A stretch of DNA of 56,513 nt, from the NCBI RefSeq assembly GCF_004022425.1, contig NZ_RBZY01000011.1:9558-66070 (forward strand), given 5' to 3'. The DNA comes from Microbacterium enclense. Its GTDB lineage: Bacteria > Actinomycetota > Actinomycetes > Actinomycetales > Microbacteriaceae. Made by a program: the position numbers and the translations under genes. Of the stretch, positions 1 to 8,592 are shown one piece after another (within the stretch, counting starts at the first letter, position 1; each line of letters opens with the position of its first letter). The notes under the pieces are model-generated. The model had not been told where the DNA came from, did no database searches, and worked only from the letters and a program-made list of their open reading frames with translations.

Positions 1-2
1 GG

Positions 3-467
3 GCCGACATCCCGGGGTGGGTCAACGCCGTCGTCGCCGGCCGCCCCTACGCCGACGTCGACGCCCTCGCCGCCTACGCCGGGAACCTCGCCGCCACCTG
101 GTCGCCCGCCGACCTCGAGCAAGCCCTGCACGCCCACCCCCGCATCGGCGCGAGAGTGTCGGGCGAGGACGCCGAGGCCGCGGCATCCCGGCGCGAACAG
201 GCCGCGATGAGCACCGCCGCCGATGACGACGTCGCCGCGATCACCGCCGGCAACGCCGCGTACGAGGAGCGGTTCGGCCGTGTGTTCCTCATCCGTGCGG
301 CCGGCCGCACGCCGGGCGAGATCCGCGCCGAACTCGAGCGGCGCCTCGGCAACGACCCCGACGCCGAGACCCTCGAGGCGACGCGGCAGCTCGCCGAGAT
401 CGCCCTGCTGCGCCTGCGGACCACCCTCGCCGACGACGCCCCCGCAGAACCGGAGCCCGCCGAATGA
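3..467 (+). CDS. uraD: OHCU decarboxylase (5' end outside window)
   Basis: This is the C-terminal 154 residues of 2-oxo-4-hydroxy-4-carboxy-5-ureidoimidazoline decarboxylase, a cytoplasmic enzyme that makes S-allantoin in the last step of urate oxidation. The frame is open from base 3, so the start lies upstream of the window. The HPRIG motif near base 140 carries the catalytic histidine of the family. The segment YEERFGRVFLIRAAGRT and a helical tail rich in Arg/Leu and ending in Ala/Glu/Pro are also typical. Its stop overlaps the uraH start as ATGA, which implies translational coupling. The identification is secure; only the missing N-terminus limits it. Confidence 0.93.
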   Translation, partial: ADIPGWVNAVVAGRPYADVDALAAYAGNLAATWSPADLEQALHAHPRIGARVSGEDAEAAASRREQAAMSTAADDDVAAITAGNAAYEERFGRVFLIRAAGRTPGEIRAELERRLGNDPDAETLEATRQLAEIALLRLRTTLADDAPAEPEPAE

Positions 468-784
468 CCCACCTCACCACCCACGTCCTGGATGCCGCGA
501 CCGGAACGCCCGCGGCCGGGGTCACGGTGACGCTGGCCCACCTCGACGGCGCGACGATCGGCTCGGCATCCACCGACGCCGACGGGCGCCTGGCGATCGG
601 CCCCGACCGCCTCGCGGACGGCGACTACGCGCTGACGTTCGGCACCGGCGCCTACTTCCGCTCGCGCGGCGTCGCGTCGTTCCACCCCGTCGCGACGGTG
701 GCGTTCACCGTCTCCGGCGAGGAGCACCTGCACGTGCCGCTGCTGTTGAGCCCGTTCGCGTACTCGACCTACCGCGGCAGCTGA
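464..784 (+). CDS. uraH: 5-hydroxyisourate hydrolase
   Basis: A 106-residue transthyretin-related protein that hydrolyses 5-hydroxyisourate to OHCU, the step between the urate hydroxylase and UraD. The N-terminal THVLD segment (His7) and the C-terminal YRGS tetrapeptide, the hallmark that separates hydrolases from true transthyretins, are both present. The length is normal for the family, which forms homotetramers in the cytoplasm. The start codon overlaps the uraD stop by 4 bases and the next gene begins 9 bases after its stop, so uraD-uraH-hpxO form one operon. Confidence 0.95.
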   Translation: MTHLTTHVLDAATGTPAAGVTVTLAHLDGATIGSASTDADGRLAIGPDRLADGDYALTFGTGAYFRSRGVASFHPVATVAFTVSGEEHLHVPLLLSPFAYSTYRGS

Positions 785-793
785 GGAGGAGCC

Positions 794-1978
794 ATGAAGG
801 TCATCGTCATCGGCGCGGGCGTCGGCGGCACCTCCGCAGCCCTCGCTCTGCAGAAGCTCGGCCACGAGGTCGTCGTCTACGACCGCATGCGCGAGAACCG
901 CCCGGTCGGTGCCGCGCTGTCGCTCTGGTCCAACGGCGTGAAGGTGCTCAACTGGCTCGGACTCGGCGCCGAGGTCGCCGGCCTCGGCGGCCAGATGGAC
1001 GACATGGCCTACTACGACGGCCACACCGGGGAGGAGATGTGCCGCTTCTCCCTGGCATCCGTCACCTCGCAGACCGGGCAGCGGCCCTACCCCGTCGCGC
1101 GCGCCGATCTGCAGGCGCTGATGATGGATGCCGTCGGCCTCGACCGCATCCACCTCGGCAGACAGCTCGTCGGGGTCTCCGACGACGGCACCACCGTGAC
1201 CGCGACGTTCGCGGACGGGACGAGCGACACCGCCGACCTGCTCATCGGCGCCGACGGGGCGCGCTCGCTCGTGCGGGACTACGTCACAGAGCCGGCTGGC
1301 ATCCATCCCGAACGGCGGTACTCGGGATACGTGAACTACAACGGCCTGGTTTCCGCCGATCCGCGCATCGGACCGCCGCACCAGTGGACGACCTACGTCG
1401 GCGAGGGCAAGCGCTGCGCCGTGATGCCCGTCGCGGGCGACCGCTTCTACTTCTTCGTCGACGTTCCGGGACCCTCGGGCGTGCTCGAAGACCGCACGGC
1501 GGCGCTCGAAGCGGCTTTCGGCTCGTGGGGCGCGCCGGGCGTTCGGGCCCTGCTGGATGCCATCGACCCCGACGCCTCACTCAACCGTGTCGAGATCTGG
1601 GACATCGACCCGTTCGACACCTGGGTGCGGGGGCGCGTGGCGATCCTCGGGGATGCCGCGCACAACACCGCCCCCGACATCGGCCAGGGCGCGTGCTCGG
1701 CGCTGGAGGACAGCTTCGCCCTCGGCATCGTGTTCGCCACGACCACGCTGGGCGTCGAGGACTCGCTGAAGCGGTACGAGCGCATCCGCACCGAGCGCGC
1801 GGGCGACCTCGTGCTCCGCGCCCGCAAGCGCGCACACGAGACGCACGCGTTCGACGTCGAGGCCACACAGGCCTGGTACGACGGCCTGCGACGGGAGGAC
1901 GGCACCGGCGTCATCCGCGGCATCGTCGGCAACATCGAGGGCAGCCCGGTGGAGCTCGGCGCGTCCGTGCTGCGCTGA
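794..1978 (+). CDS. hpxO: FAD-dependent urate hydroxylase (HpxO type)
   Basis: A 394-residue flavoprotein monooxygenase that oxidises urate to 5-hydroxyisourate with NAD(P)H and O2, replacing cofactor-free uricase. The FAD dinucleotide-binding motif GAGVGG is at residues 7-12. The second FAD motif GDAAHNTAPDIGQG is near residue 285. GAALSLWSNGVKVL near residue 36 resembles the HpxO substrate region. A GAGGAGG ribosome-binding site lies 784-790, 3 bases before the ATG. Related salicylate hydroxylases share the fold, but the position directly after uraD and uraH decides for urate. A 53-bp palindrome follows the gene. Confidence 0.9.
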   Translation: MKVIVIGAGVGGTSAALALQKLGHEVVVYDRMRENRPVGAALSLWSNGVKVLNWLGLGAEVAGLGGQMDDMAYYDGHTGEEMCRFSLASVTSQTGQRPYPVARADLQALMMDAVGLDRIHLGRQLVGVSDDGTTVTATFADGTSDTADLLIGADGARSLVRDYVTEPAGIHPERRYSGYVNYNGLVSADPRIGPPHQWTTYVGEGKRCAVMPVAGDRFYFFVDVPGPSGVLEDRTAALEAAFGSWGAPGVRALLDAIDPDASLNRVEIWDIDPFDTWVRGRVAILGDAAHNTAPDIGQGACSALEDSFALGIVFATTTLGVEDSLKRYERIRTERAGDLVLRARKRAHETHAFDVEATQAWYDGLRREDGTGVIRGIVGNIEGSPVELGASVLR

Positions 1979-2031
1979 CGTCCGGGGCGTCGGGTCGAGG
2001 TTGTGCGGCGGCGGTGCTCCGTCACCGGTTC

Positions 2032-2084
2032 AGTGTCCAGAACACGCGGATGCCACAACCTACGGTCCGCGTGTCTCGGACACT
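2032..2084. repeat. 53-bp bipartite palindrome, copy A1
   Basis: Left arm AGTGTCCAGAACACGCGGA and right arm TCCGCGTGTCTCGGACACT enclose a short loop. Two arm positions mismatch. It lies between the convergent genes hpxO and apt. It belongs to the 11-copy family described in the findings. Confidence 0.9.
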
Positions 2085-2172
2085 CGACTGAGGTGCGGTA
2101 CCGACACGACGCGGTCCCGGGCGCGGGCCGGACGCCCACGGGTCGGGCGCGCCGCGTCGGGCGCGGGCGGGG

Positions 2173-2697
2173 TCAGGCGTGGAAGACGGTGTGGACGTCG
2201 CCGCCGAGCACCTCGCGGCCGCCGAGCGCGTCGATCTCGAGCAGTACCGCGGTGCCAGTGACCTCGCCGCCGAGGCGGGCGACGAGCGCGCGGCCGGCCT
2301 CGAGCGTGCCGCCGGTGGCGAGGACGTCGTCGAGCAGCAGCACCCGCGTGCCGTCGGGGATGTCGTCGTGCATCTCGATCTCGGCGGTGCCGTATTCGAG
2401 CGCGTAGGAGACGGATGCCGCGGGCCGCGGCAGCTTGCCCGCCTTGCGGATGGGCACGAGCCCCACGCCCGCCGCGACGGCCGCGGCGCCGGCGAGGAGG
2501 AAGCCGCGCGCCTCGATGCCCGCGACCACGTCGTACCGGCCGGCGAAGGGCTCGAGCAGCGCGTCGATCGTGGCGCGGAGGGCCGTGGCATCCACCAGCA
2601 GAGGCGTGATGTCGCGGAACGTCACCCCGGGCTCGGGATAGTCGGGGATGCTGCCGATCAGCGATTCGGCGCGGGCGAGAGCGGAGGCGTCGGGCAC
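2173..2697 (-). CDS. apt: adenine phosphoribosyltransferase
   Basis: A 174-residue cytoplasmic salvage enzyme that makes AMP from adenine and PRPP. The PRPP-binding motif VLLLDDVLATGGT is near residues 120-132. The FRDITPLL segment near residue 28 and GIEARGFLLA near residue 62 are typical of bacterial Apt, and the length is normal. It stands alone, convergent with the urate operon, so the purine link is only one of proximity. The start at 2697 is an ATG followed by the usual short helix. Two 50-bp palindromes begin only 36 bases upstream, so its promoter must lie within or beyond them. Confidence 0.95.
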   Translation of the reverse strand: MPDASALARAESLIGSIPDYPEPGVTFRDITPLLVDATALRATIDALLEPFAGRYDVVAGIEARGFLLAGAAAVAAGVGLVPIRKAGKLPRPAASVSYALEYGTAEIEMHDDIPDGTRVLLLDDVLATGGTLEAGRALVARLGGEVTGTAVLLEIDALGGREVLGGDVHTVFHA

Positions 2698-2732
2698 GGT
2701 CCCAGCCTAGACGCGGGGCACCGACCGCGCCG

Positions 2733-2784
2733 AGTGTCCAGGACACGCGGATGCCACGCGACACCGTCCGCGTGCCTTGGACAT
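2733..2784. repeat. palindrome copy A2
   Basis: Left arm AGTGTCCAGGACACGCGGA pairs with TCCGCGTGCCTTGGACAT. It sits 36 bases upstream of the apt start codon in a divergent gene pair. It lies directly beside copy A3. Confidence 0.88.
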
Positions 2785-2819
2785 CGAAATCCTTCGGGGG
2801 CCCGCCCACCACGGCGAAC

Positions 2820-2869
2820 GTCCAAGACACGCCGCACGCGCGGGGTCCGATACGGCGTGTCTTGGACAC
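2820..2869. repeat. palindrome copy A3
   Basis: Arms GTCCAAGACACGCCG and CGGCGTGTCTTGGAC pair perfectly. This copy uses the GCCG variant of the inner arm. With A2 it fills most of the space between apt and the GH13 gene. Confidence 0.9.
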
Positions 2870-2896
2870 CTGCCAAAGGCAGCCCCCTCGACCCGC

Positions 2897-2910
2897 TGCA
2901 AGCGCTTGCA
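2897..2910. promoter_or_regulatory. LacI-type operator before the GH13 gene
   Basis: TGCAAGCGCTTGCA is a perfect 14-bp palindrome with the central CG typical of LacI/GalR-family operators. It ends 14 bases before the GH13 start codon, where binding would block initiation or elongation. The LacI-type gene directly downstream is the obvious candidate to bind it. Confidence 0.75.
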
Positions 2911-2924
2911 CTAACGTGGAGCGC

Positions 2925-4604
2925 ATGACTTTCACGCAGCAGGACGCGCGCCCCGAACTCGAGTCCGCTCCCGGCTCCGAGTGGTGGCGGACCGCCGTCA
3001 TCTACCAGATCTACCCCCGCTCCTTCGCCGATGCCTCGGGCGACGGGCTGGGCGACCTCCCCGGTGTCACCGCGCACCTCGACGACCTCGCAGACCTGGG
3101 GGTGGATGCCATCTGGCTCAGCCCCTTCCAGCGATCGCCGCAGAAGGACGCGGGGTACGACGTCGCCGACTACCGCGACGTCGACCCGATCTTCGGCTCG
3201 CTCGCCGACTTCGACGCGATGCTCGCGGGAGCCCATGACCGTGGCATCCGGGTGATCGTCGACCTCGTGCCGAACCACTCCAGCGATCAGCACGTGTGGT
3301 TCCAGGAGGCGCTGAAGGCCGCCCCCGGCAGCCCGGAGCGCGCGCGGTACATCTTCCGCGACGGCAGGGGCGACAACGGCGAGCTGCCCCCGAACAACTG
3401 GGAGAGCGTGTTCGGCGGCGGCATGTGGAAGCGGGTGACCGAGGCCGACGGGACCCCCGGCCAGTGGTACCTGCACATCTTCGACGAGTCGCAGCCCGAC
3501 TTCGACTGGACCAACCCCGAGGTGCGCGCCGAGTTCGAGAGCATCCTGCGGTTCTGGCTCGACCGCGGGGTCGACGGGTTCCGCGTCGACGTCGCGCACG
3601 GTCTCATCAAGGCCGCGGGGCTTCCCGACTACACGCCCGACCCCGAGGGCGGCTCGATGGGCGGCGACGCCGACGAGGTGCCGTACTGGGGACAGCCGGG
3701 CGTGCACGACGTCTGGCGCGAATGGCACGAGGTGCTCGCCGCGTACGACGGCGACCGCGCGCTGTGCGCCGAGGCGTGGCTCCCCACCGTCGCTCAGACG
3801 GCGCTGTGGGTCCGGTCCGACGAGATGCACCAGGCCTTCAACTTCCACTACCTCGAGACGAAATGGGATGCCGAGGCACTCCGCGCCGTGATCGAGGAGT
3901 CGCTCGACGAGTACGGCGCCGTCGGCGCGCCGAGCACGTGGGTGCTGTCGAACCACGACGTCGTGCGCCACGCCTCGCGCCTGGCGCTCACGGCGGATAA
4001 CCCGCAGGGCGCGGGCATCGGCCCGAAGTCCCCGGGCAAGCCCGACCCCGTCAAGGGGCTCCACCGCGCTCGCGCCGCGACCTCGCTCATGCTGGCACTC
4101 CCCGGCTCGTCGTACCTGTACCAGGGCGAAGAGCTGGGACTCCCCGAGGTCATCGACCTGCCCGACGACGCCCGCCAGGACCCGACGTGGTTCCGCACCG
4201 AAGGCGAGCGCTACGGTCGTGACGGCTGCCGTGTCCCGATCCCGTGGACCGCCGATGCTCCCGCCTACGGCTTCAACGAGACCGGCGCCGCCTGGCTGCC
4301 GCAGCCCGCCGAGTGGGCGGAGCTCGCGCGTGACGTGCAGCGGGAGGATCCGGCATCCACTCTGTCGCTCTACCGCTCGCTGCTCGCCGAGCGTCGCGCG
4401 CGGGGCCTCGGCTCGGGGTCGCTGGAGTGGCTCGACGGGTACGGCGACGACGTCGTGGCGTTCCGCAACGGCTCGATCACCGTGGTCGCGAACCTCGGTT
4501 CCGAGAGCGTCGCGCTGCCCGCCGTCGAGATCCTCGTCGCGAGCGGTCCGCTCGAGGGCGACGCGCTCCCCACCGACACGACCGTCTGGATCGCCGCGGC
4601 CTGA
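2925..4604 (+). CDS. GH13 alpha-glucosidase / oligo-1,6-glucosidase
   Basis: A 559-residue alpha-amylase-family enzyme that probably hydrolyses short alpha-glucosides (maltose, isomaltose or sucrose type) in the cytoplasm, as no signal peptide is present. The opening WWRTAVIYQIYPRSFAD is characteristic of GH13 alpha-glucosidases. The catalytic nucleophile is Asp222 in GFRVDVAHG, the acid/base Glu283 in CAEAW, and the transition-state Asp345 in SNHDVVRH. The ATG at 2925 was chosen because translation further upstream would run through palindromes A2 and A3. An operator palindrome precedes it and a LacI-type regulator follows, suggesting substrate induction. The exact glucosidic specificity cannot be read from sequence. 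Confidence 0.9.
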   Translation: MTFTQQDARPELESAPGSEWWRTAVIYQIYPRSFADASGDGLGDLPGVTAHLDDLADLGVDAIWLSPFQRSPQKDAGYDVADYRDVDPIFGSLADFDAMLAGAHDRGIRVIVDLVPNHSSDQHVWFQEALKAAPGSPERARYIFRDGRGDNGELPPNNWESVFGGGMWKRVTEADGTPGQWYLHIFDESQPDFDWTNPEVRAEFESILRFWLDRGVDGFRVDVAHGLIKAAGLPDYTPDPEGGSMGGDADEVPYWGQPGVHDVWREWHEVLAAYDGDRALCAEAWLPTVAQTALWVRSDEMHQAFNFHYLETKWDAEALRAVIEESLDEYGAVGAPSTWVLSNHDVVRHASRLALTADNPQGAGIGPKSPGKPDPVKGLHRARAATSLMLALPGSSYLYQGEELGLPEVIDLPDDARQDPTWFRTEGERYGRDGCRVPIPWTADAPAYGFNETGAAWLPQPAEWAELARDVQREDPASTLSLYRSLLAERRARGLGSGSLEWLDGYGDDVVAFRNGSITVVANLGSESVALPAVEILVASGPLEGDALPTDTTVWIAAA

Positions 4605-4632
4605 GCCGCCGGCATCCAGGATCCGCGAGACC

Positions 4633-5631
4633 GTGGTCGGCATCGACGAGGTCGCCCGACGGGCGGGCGTGTCGACGGCCACGGTCTCGCGGGCGCTCAG
4701 CGGGCGCGGACCCGTCTCACCAGCGACCCGGGAACGCGTACAGGCCGCCGCGGATGAGCTCGGCTACGTCGTCTCGGCTCCCGCCTCGGCGCTCGCGACC
4801 GGACGCACGCGGGCGATCGGTGTGGTCGTGCCGTTCCTCGACCGTTGGTTCTTCAGTACCGTGCTCGCCGGCATCTCCGACGCGCTCGTGCGGCGCGGCT
4901 ACGACATCACGCTGTACAGCGTCAGCGGCGAGCGCGCGGAACGCCGCCGCGTCTTCGACGACCACCTCCGCCGCCGCAGGATCGACGGCGTCATCACGAT
5001 CGCCCTGGAATTGGATGCCGCGGAGTCGACGCTGCTGCGAGGGCTCGGGGTCCCGATCGTGGCGATCGCCGGTCCGACCCCGCTGCTGACGACGTTGACG
5101 GTCGACGATCTCGCCGTGGGACGGCTCGCGACGCGGCACCTGCTGGACCTCGGCCACCGTCGCATCGCGCACATCGGGGCCGATGCGACGACCGACACCG
5201 TGTCGTCGGTTCCGGCTCTGCGCCGTCGGGGTTTCGCCGAGGAGATGGATGCCGCGGGCGCGACGGCCCTGTTCGAGGCCGCCGATTTCACGATCGACGG
5301 CGGGTCTGCGGCGGCGCGGCGTCTGCTCCCCGGCGCGGAACGTCCGACCGCCGTGTTCGCGGCGTCGGATGAGATGGCGATCGGCGCCGTACTGGCCGCG
5401 CGGGAGGCCGGGCTGCGCGTACCCGCGGACGTCTCGATCATCGGTGTGGACGGCAACGACCTCGGCCGATGGTTCGGCCTGACCACGATCGATCAGTTCG
5501 CGCGGGGCCAGGGCGAGCGGGCCGCCGAGGCCGTGCTCGCCGAACTCGACGGCGCCGAGCCCGCCACGCGCCGCGGCACGTTGCCATTCGCGCTGCTCGA
5601 GCGCGGATCGACGGCGGTGGCGCCGGGCTGA
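4633..5631 (+). CDS. LacI-family transcriptional regulator
   Basis: A 332-residue regulator. The N-terminal helix-turn-helix reads IDEVARRAGVSTATVSRALSG, followed by the hinge, and a periplasmic-binding-protein-like sugar domain fills the rest (SIIGVDGND near the end). The GTG start at 4633 places the HTH at residues 3-23, the usual distance. It lies 28 bases after the GH13 gene on the same strand, so it likely represses that gene and itself through the 2897-2910 palindrome. The effector is probably the glucoside or its product. Family assignment is sure; the target is inferred. Confidence 0.88.
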   Translation: MVGIDEVARRAGVSTATVSRALSGRGPVSPATRERVQAAADELGYVVSAPASALATGRTRAIGVVVPFLDRWFFSTVLAGISDALVRRGYDITLYSVSGERAERRRVFDDHLRRRRIDGVITIALELDAAESTLLRGLGVPIVAIAGPTPLLTTLTVDDLAVGRLATRHLLDLGHRRIAHIGADATTDTVSSVPALRRRGFAEEMDAAGATALFEAADFTIDGGSAAARRLLPGAERPTAVFAASDEMAIGAVLAAREAGLRVPADVSIIGVDGNDLGRWFGLTTIDQFARGQGERAAEAVLAELDGAEPATRRGTLPFALLERGSTAVAPG

Positions 5632-5658
5632 GGCCGGGCGGGTCGCCTCGGCATCCGG

Positions 5659-5729
5659 TCCAACTCCTGCACATCGCGCGCCCGACCGCCCGAACCGGCG
5701 GAGGAATGCCGAATCGCCGGAGTTCTGCG
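5659..5729. repeat. 71-bp inverted repeat, copy B1 (degenerate)
   Basis: CAACTCCTGCAC on the left is matched by a diverged GCCGGAGTTCTG on the right. The outer distance equals that of copies B2 and B3. It lies downstream of the LacI gene. Confidence 0.6.
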
Positions 5730-5822
5730 CCTCCGGTAGGCACCCGCCTCCCGCCGTCGCCCGCACCCGCCTCCCGCCGCCGCGCCCGCACCCGCGTCGC
5801 GCCCGCATCGCGCGGGCTGTCC

Positions 5823-5894
5823 GCACAACTCCTGCAGACCGCACGCGAGAGGCGACGGCGGAGCATCGGTGGTCCCGCGCTGCAGGAGTTGTGC
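5823..5894. repeat. 72-bp inverted repeat, copy B2
   Basis: GCACAACTCCTGCA (5823-5836) and TGCAGGAGTTGTGC (5881-5894) are perfect 14-bp arms around a 44-bp centre. It lies between convergent genes, 12 bases from the stop codon of the reductase gene. No T tract follows. Confidence 0.85.
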
Positions 5895-5905
5895 CGCGGC
5901 GGACG

Positions 5906-7099
5906 TCAGCGGATGCGGCCGACCAGGTCGTCACGCGTCAGGGTGTCGGCCTCCGCCAGCACCGCGCGGGCCGCGTCGCGGGCGTCCTCGACGTTCCACA
6001 GCAGCACCCCCACGACCCGGTCGCCGTCGAGATAGAAGACGACTCCGCGGTCGGGATCGATCCAGTCCTCCACCGTCTCGAGCGACGAGTCGAGCGTTCC
6101 GACGGCCTCGTACCGGATGCCGAACACCGCCGAGTAGTAGTACGGCGTGTGCGTGTACGGCTCCCCGGCGCCGGCGAGGTTCCGTCCGACAGCCCGCCCC
6201 ATCTCGTTGGCGTTGTCGACGTGCTCGACGCGGCGGCGGCCAAGCAGCCGGTCGGGGTAGCTCGCGACGTCGCCGGCGGCCCACACGTCGTCGACCGACG
6301 TCCGCAGCTGCGCGTCGACCACGACCCCGTCGTCCACGGTGAGTTCCGCGGCCTCGGCGAGGTCGGTCGCGACCTCGATGCCGAGCCCGCTCACCACGGC
6401 GTCCGCACGCACCTCGTCGCCGCCCTCGAGCATGAGCCGGATGCCATCGGCATCCGCCTCTCCTCCCTCGACCTTCGATCCCGCGACGATCTCGACCCCG
6501 GCGTCTCGGAACAGCTTCTCGAACCGTTCCGCGAGCGAAGCAGGGAACACGGCGTCGCCGAGCACCGCGCCGGTGTGGACCAGGACCGTGTCGACGCCGT
6601 TCTGCACGAGCGCGGCGGCGAGCTCGGAGCCGATGTACCCGCCGCCCACGACCGCGATGCGCTCGACCTCTTCGGACAGGGCGCGCAGCCGCCGGTAGTC
6701 CGCGGCGGTCCGGAAGGTCAGGGCCCGCTCACCGCCCGAACGGTCCTCGATCGGGAGGGGCACGGGGTGCCCGCCGGTGGCGAGGAGCAGCTTGCCGTAC
6801 GTGAACGAGTGGCCGTCGGCATCCACTTCGTGCGACTCGGGGCGGATCGCCGTCGCGCGCGTGCGCAGCCGGATGTCGGCGGCGGTGTCGCCGGCGGTGC
6901 CGAGCGGCACCTTCTCCCACGTGAACTCGTCGTCGGTCCACAGCTTCTTGCTGAGGGCAGGGCGCGTGTAGGGCTCGTCGACGTCGTCGCTCAGGATGAC
7001 GATCGACCCGTCGGCGTCGAGCTCGCGGATGCCGCGCGCGGCGGTGTCGGCGACCATCCCGCCGCCGACGATGAGGTAGTCGAAGTGTGTCGTGGCCAT
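5906..7099 (-). CDS. FAD-dependent pyridine nucleotide-disulfide oxidoreductase (ferredoxin reductase-like)
   Basis: A 397-residue flavoprotein that likely transfers electrons from NAD(P)H to a ferredoxin or a P450/oxygenase partner. The FAD motif VGGGM is near residue 11, the NAD(P) motif VVGGGYIGSELAAAL is in the middle, and AAGDVAS near residue 280 contacts FAD. A C-terminal reductase domain follows. The redox-active CxxxxC of glutathione-type reductases is absent, which puts it with rubredoxin/rhodocoxin-type reductases. The ATG at 7099 was chosen because upstream translation enters palindrome A4. No ferredoxin or oxygenase gene is adjacent, so the partner is unknown. Confidence 0.85.
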   Translation of the reverse strand: MATTHFDYLIVGGGMVADTAARGIRELDADGSIVILSDDVDEPYTRPALSKKLWTDDEFTWEKVPLGTAGDTAADIRLRTRATAIRPESHEVDADGHSFTYGKLLLATGGHPVPLPIEDRSGGERALTFRTAADYRRLRALSEEVERIAVVGGGYIGSELAAALVQNGVDTVLVHTGAVLGDAVFPASLAERFEKLFRDAGVEIVAGSKVEGGEADADGIRLMLEGGDEVRADAVVSGLGIEVATDLAEAAELTVDDGVVVDAQLRTSVDDVWAAGDVASYPDRLLGRRRVEHVDNANEMGRAVGRNLAGAGEPYTHTPYYYSAVFGIRYEAVGTLDSSLETVEDWIDPDRGVVFYLDGDRVVGVLLWNVEDARDAARAVLAEADTLTRDDLVGRIR

Positions 7100-7193
7100 G
7101 CCGTCAGCCTCGCCGCCGCCGCGGCCCGCCCGGGACGGCTGGACAGGGGTCCCGGCATCCGGTAGCGGGCTGCGCGCCCCCGCTCGCTCATCG

Positions 7194-7245
7194 AGTGCCC
7201 AGGACACGCGGATGCCACGCGCTCGCATCCGCGTGTTCTGGACAC
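7194..7245. repeat. palindrome copy A4
   Basis: AGTGCCCAGGACACGCGGA is matched by the right arm TCCGCGTGTTCTGGACAC. It lies between divergent genes (reductase and AAA+ ATPase), so it cannot be a simple terminator. Confidence 0.87.
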
Positions 7246-7329
7246 GGAATTGCAGCGAACGGCACCGTACACTCGGGGTCCTGCGAAGCCCCCGCTCTCG
7301 GCCCGCCCTGGGCGGAGCAGGGGGTGAAG

Positions 7330-7373
7330 TTTTCTAAGGAATTCTCTAGATATGCGGTAGAAATCAGTAGAAT
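7330..7373 (+). promoter_or_regulatory. AT-rich leader with repeated TAGAA/TTCTA boxes
   Basis: This stretch directly before the ATPase start is far richer in A+T than its surroundings. It carries TTTCTA (7331), CTCTAGA (7344), GTAGAAA (7358) and GTAGAAT (7368), roughly 10-14 bases apart. It probably holds the promoter and a binding site for a repeat-recognising regulator, possibly the ATPase itself through its C-terminal winged helix. Confidence 0.5.
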
Positions 7374-7379
7374 GCCGCC

Positions 7380-8558
7380 ATGCTGCACGAACTGAACCCG
7401 TTCCGCCCAGGAGCCGGTGTCCGCCCACCCGAACTCGTGGGTCGCCAACCGGAGATCGATCTCGTCGACCTCATGGTGGCAAAGAGCCGTGTGAAGCGAA
7501 ATGACGGCGGCCTCATCATCTACGGGTTGCGCGGTGTGGGCAAGACGGTGCTTCTCAACGAGCTTCATCGCAACGTCGAACGCGCCGGCTGGGTCACGAT
7601 CCAGTTCGAGGCCCGGCCAGGCAGCGCAGGGCCCATCGCCGCACGACAATCTTTGGGTCGAGGTGTGGCGATGGCAGGGCGGCGGATGGCACGCTTCCGC
7701 TCGGCAGTGGAGGACGTCAAGACCGCCGTGTCCACGGTGTCTTCCTTCGCGTTGACAATCGCAGGCGTTTCCCTGAACCTCGGCGTCGCACCGTCCGACC
7801 ATCGAGCCAACTCCGGGTTGATCGAAGTGGACCTCGAGGAACTGGTGGCCGACCTCGCCGGTCCCTTGCAGAAGAACCAGAGCGCGCTCGCGATCTTCGT
7901 CGATGAGATGCAGGACCTGGACGCCGACCTCTTGACAGCACTTCTCGCCGTGCAACACAAGGCGACACAGTCGGACTGGCCGTTCTATGTCATCGGAGCC
8001 GGTCTCCCCACACTGCGTCGGACGATGGCCGAGGCGCGCTCCTATTCGGAACGGTTCGCTCTGCACGAGGTGGGCGCGCTGACGCACGATTCCGCGATCG
8101 AGGCGCTGGAGAAGCCGGCTAGAGAACTCGGCGCACGCTTCACCCGTGATGCCCTCGAGGAGATCGTGCGTGAGTCGCAGGGGTATCCGTTCTTCCTCCA
8201 GACGTATGGCAAGGCGGTGTGGGACATCACACCGGACCGCAACATCGACCTCGACGTGGCCGTGGCCGGCATCGCGGAAGGGAACGCAGACCTCGACCAG
8301 GGGTTCTTCCCCGCACGGTGGGACCGCACGACACCGGCTGAGCGTCAGTACTTGCGGGCGATCGTCGATGTCGGAGGCAGCACCGCGAGTACGGCCGCTG
8401 TTGCCGACCATCTCGGAGTTGCGGCCGCCTCCGTGAGTCCGGCACGGCAGTCCCTTATAGAGAAAGGGATCATCTACGCCGAGCGACGAGGATACGTGAG
8501 CTTCACCGTTCCCAACATGGACCGGTTCATTCTTCGGCAGCCCGACACAGATAGCTGA
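7380..8558 (+). CDS. orphan AAA+ ATPase with C-terminal winged helix
   Basis: A 392-residue P-loop protein of the archaeal-type/AAA_16 ATPase group. Walker A GLRGVGKT is at residues 49-56 and Walker B AIFVDEMQDL at 171-180. A sensor-like stretch VIGAGLPTL follows, and the last 80 residues look like a winged helix (TASTAAVADHLGVAAASVSPARQSL is too long to be chance). It has no signal peptide and no obvious operon partner. Codon use is less GC-biased than its neighbours, the leader is AT-rich, and the gene lacks the heptamer common elsewhere here, all suggesting recent acquisition. Such proteins are often of unknown role or belong to mobile or defence loci; I cannot assign a function. Confidence 0.8.
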   Translation: MLHELNPFRPGAGVRPPELVGRQPEIDLVDLMVAKSRVKRNDGGLIIYGLRGVGKTVLLNELHRNVERAGWVTIQFEARPGSAGPIAARQSLGRGVAMAGRRMARFRSAVEDVKTAVSTVSSFALTIAGVSLNLGVAPSDHRANSGLIEVDLEELVADLAGPLQKNQSALAIFVDEMQDLDADLLTALLAVQHKATQSDWPFYVIGAGLPTLRRTMAEARSYSERFALHEVGALTHDSAIEALEKPARELGARFTRDALEEIVRESQGYPFFLQTYGKAVWDITPDRNIDLDVAVAGIAEGNADLDQGFFPARWDRTTPAERQYLRAIVDVGGSTASTAAVADHLGVAAASVSPARQSLIEKGIIYAERRGYVSFTVPNMDRFILRQPDTDS

Positions 8559-8592
8559 GGAGAGCACCGGCCCGGCGCATAGGCTCGAACGC

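Noticed and set aside
74..1381. Long minus-strand open frame opposite the urate operon
   Set aside because: Same reason: it opposes three recognised genes and codes for low-complexity sequence.
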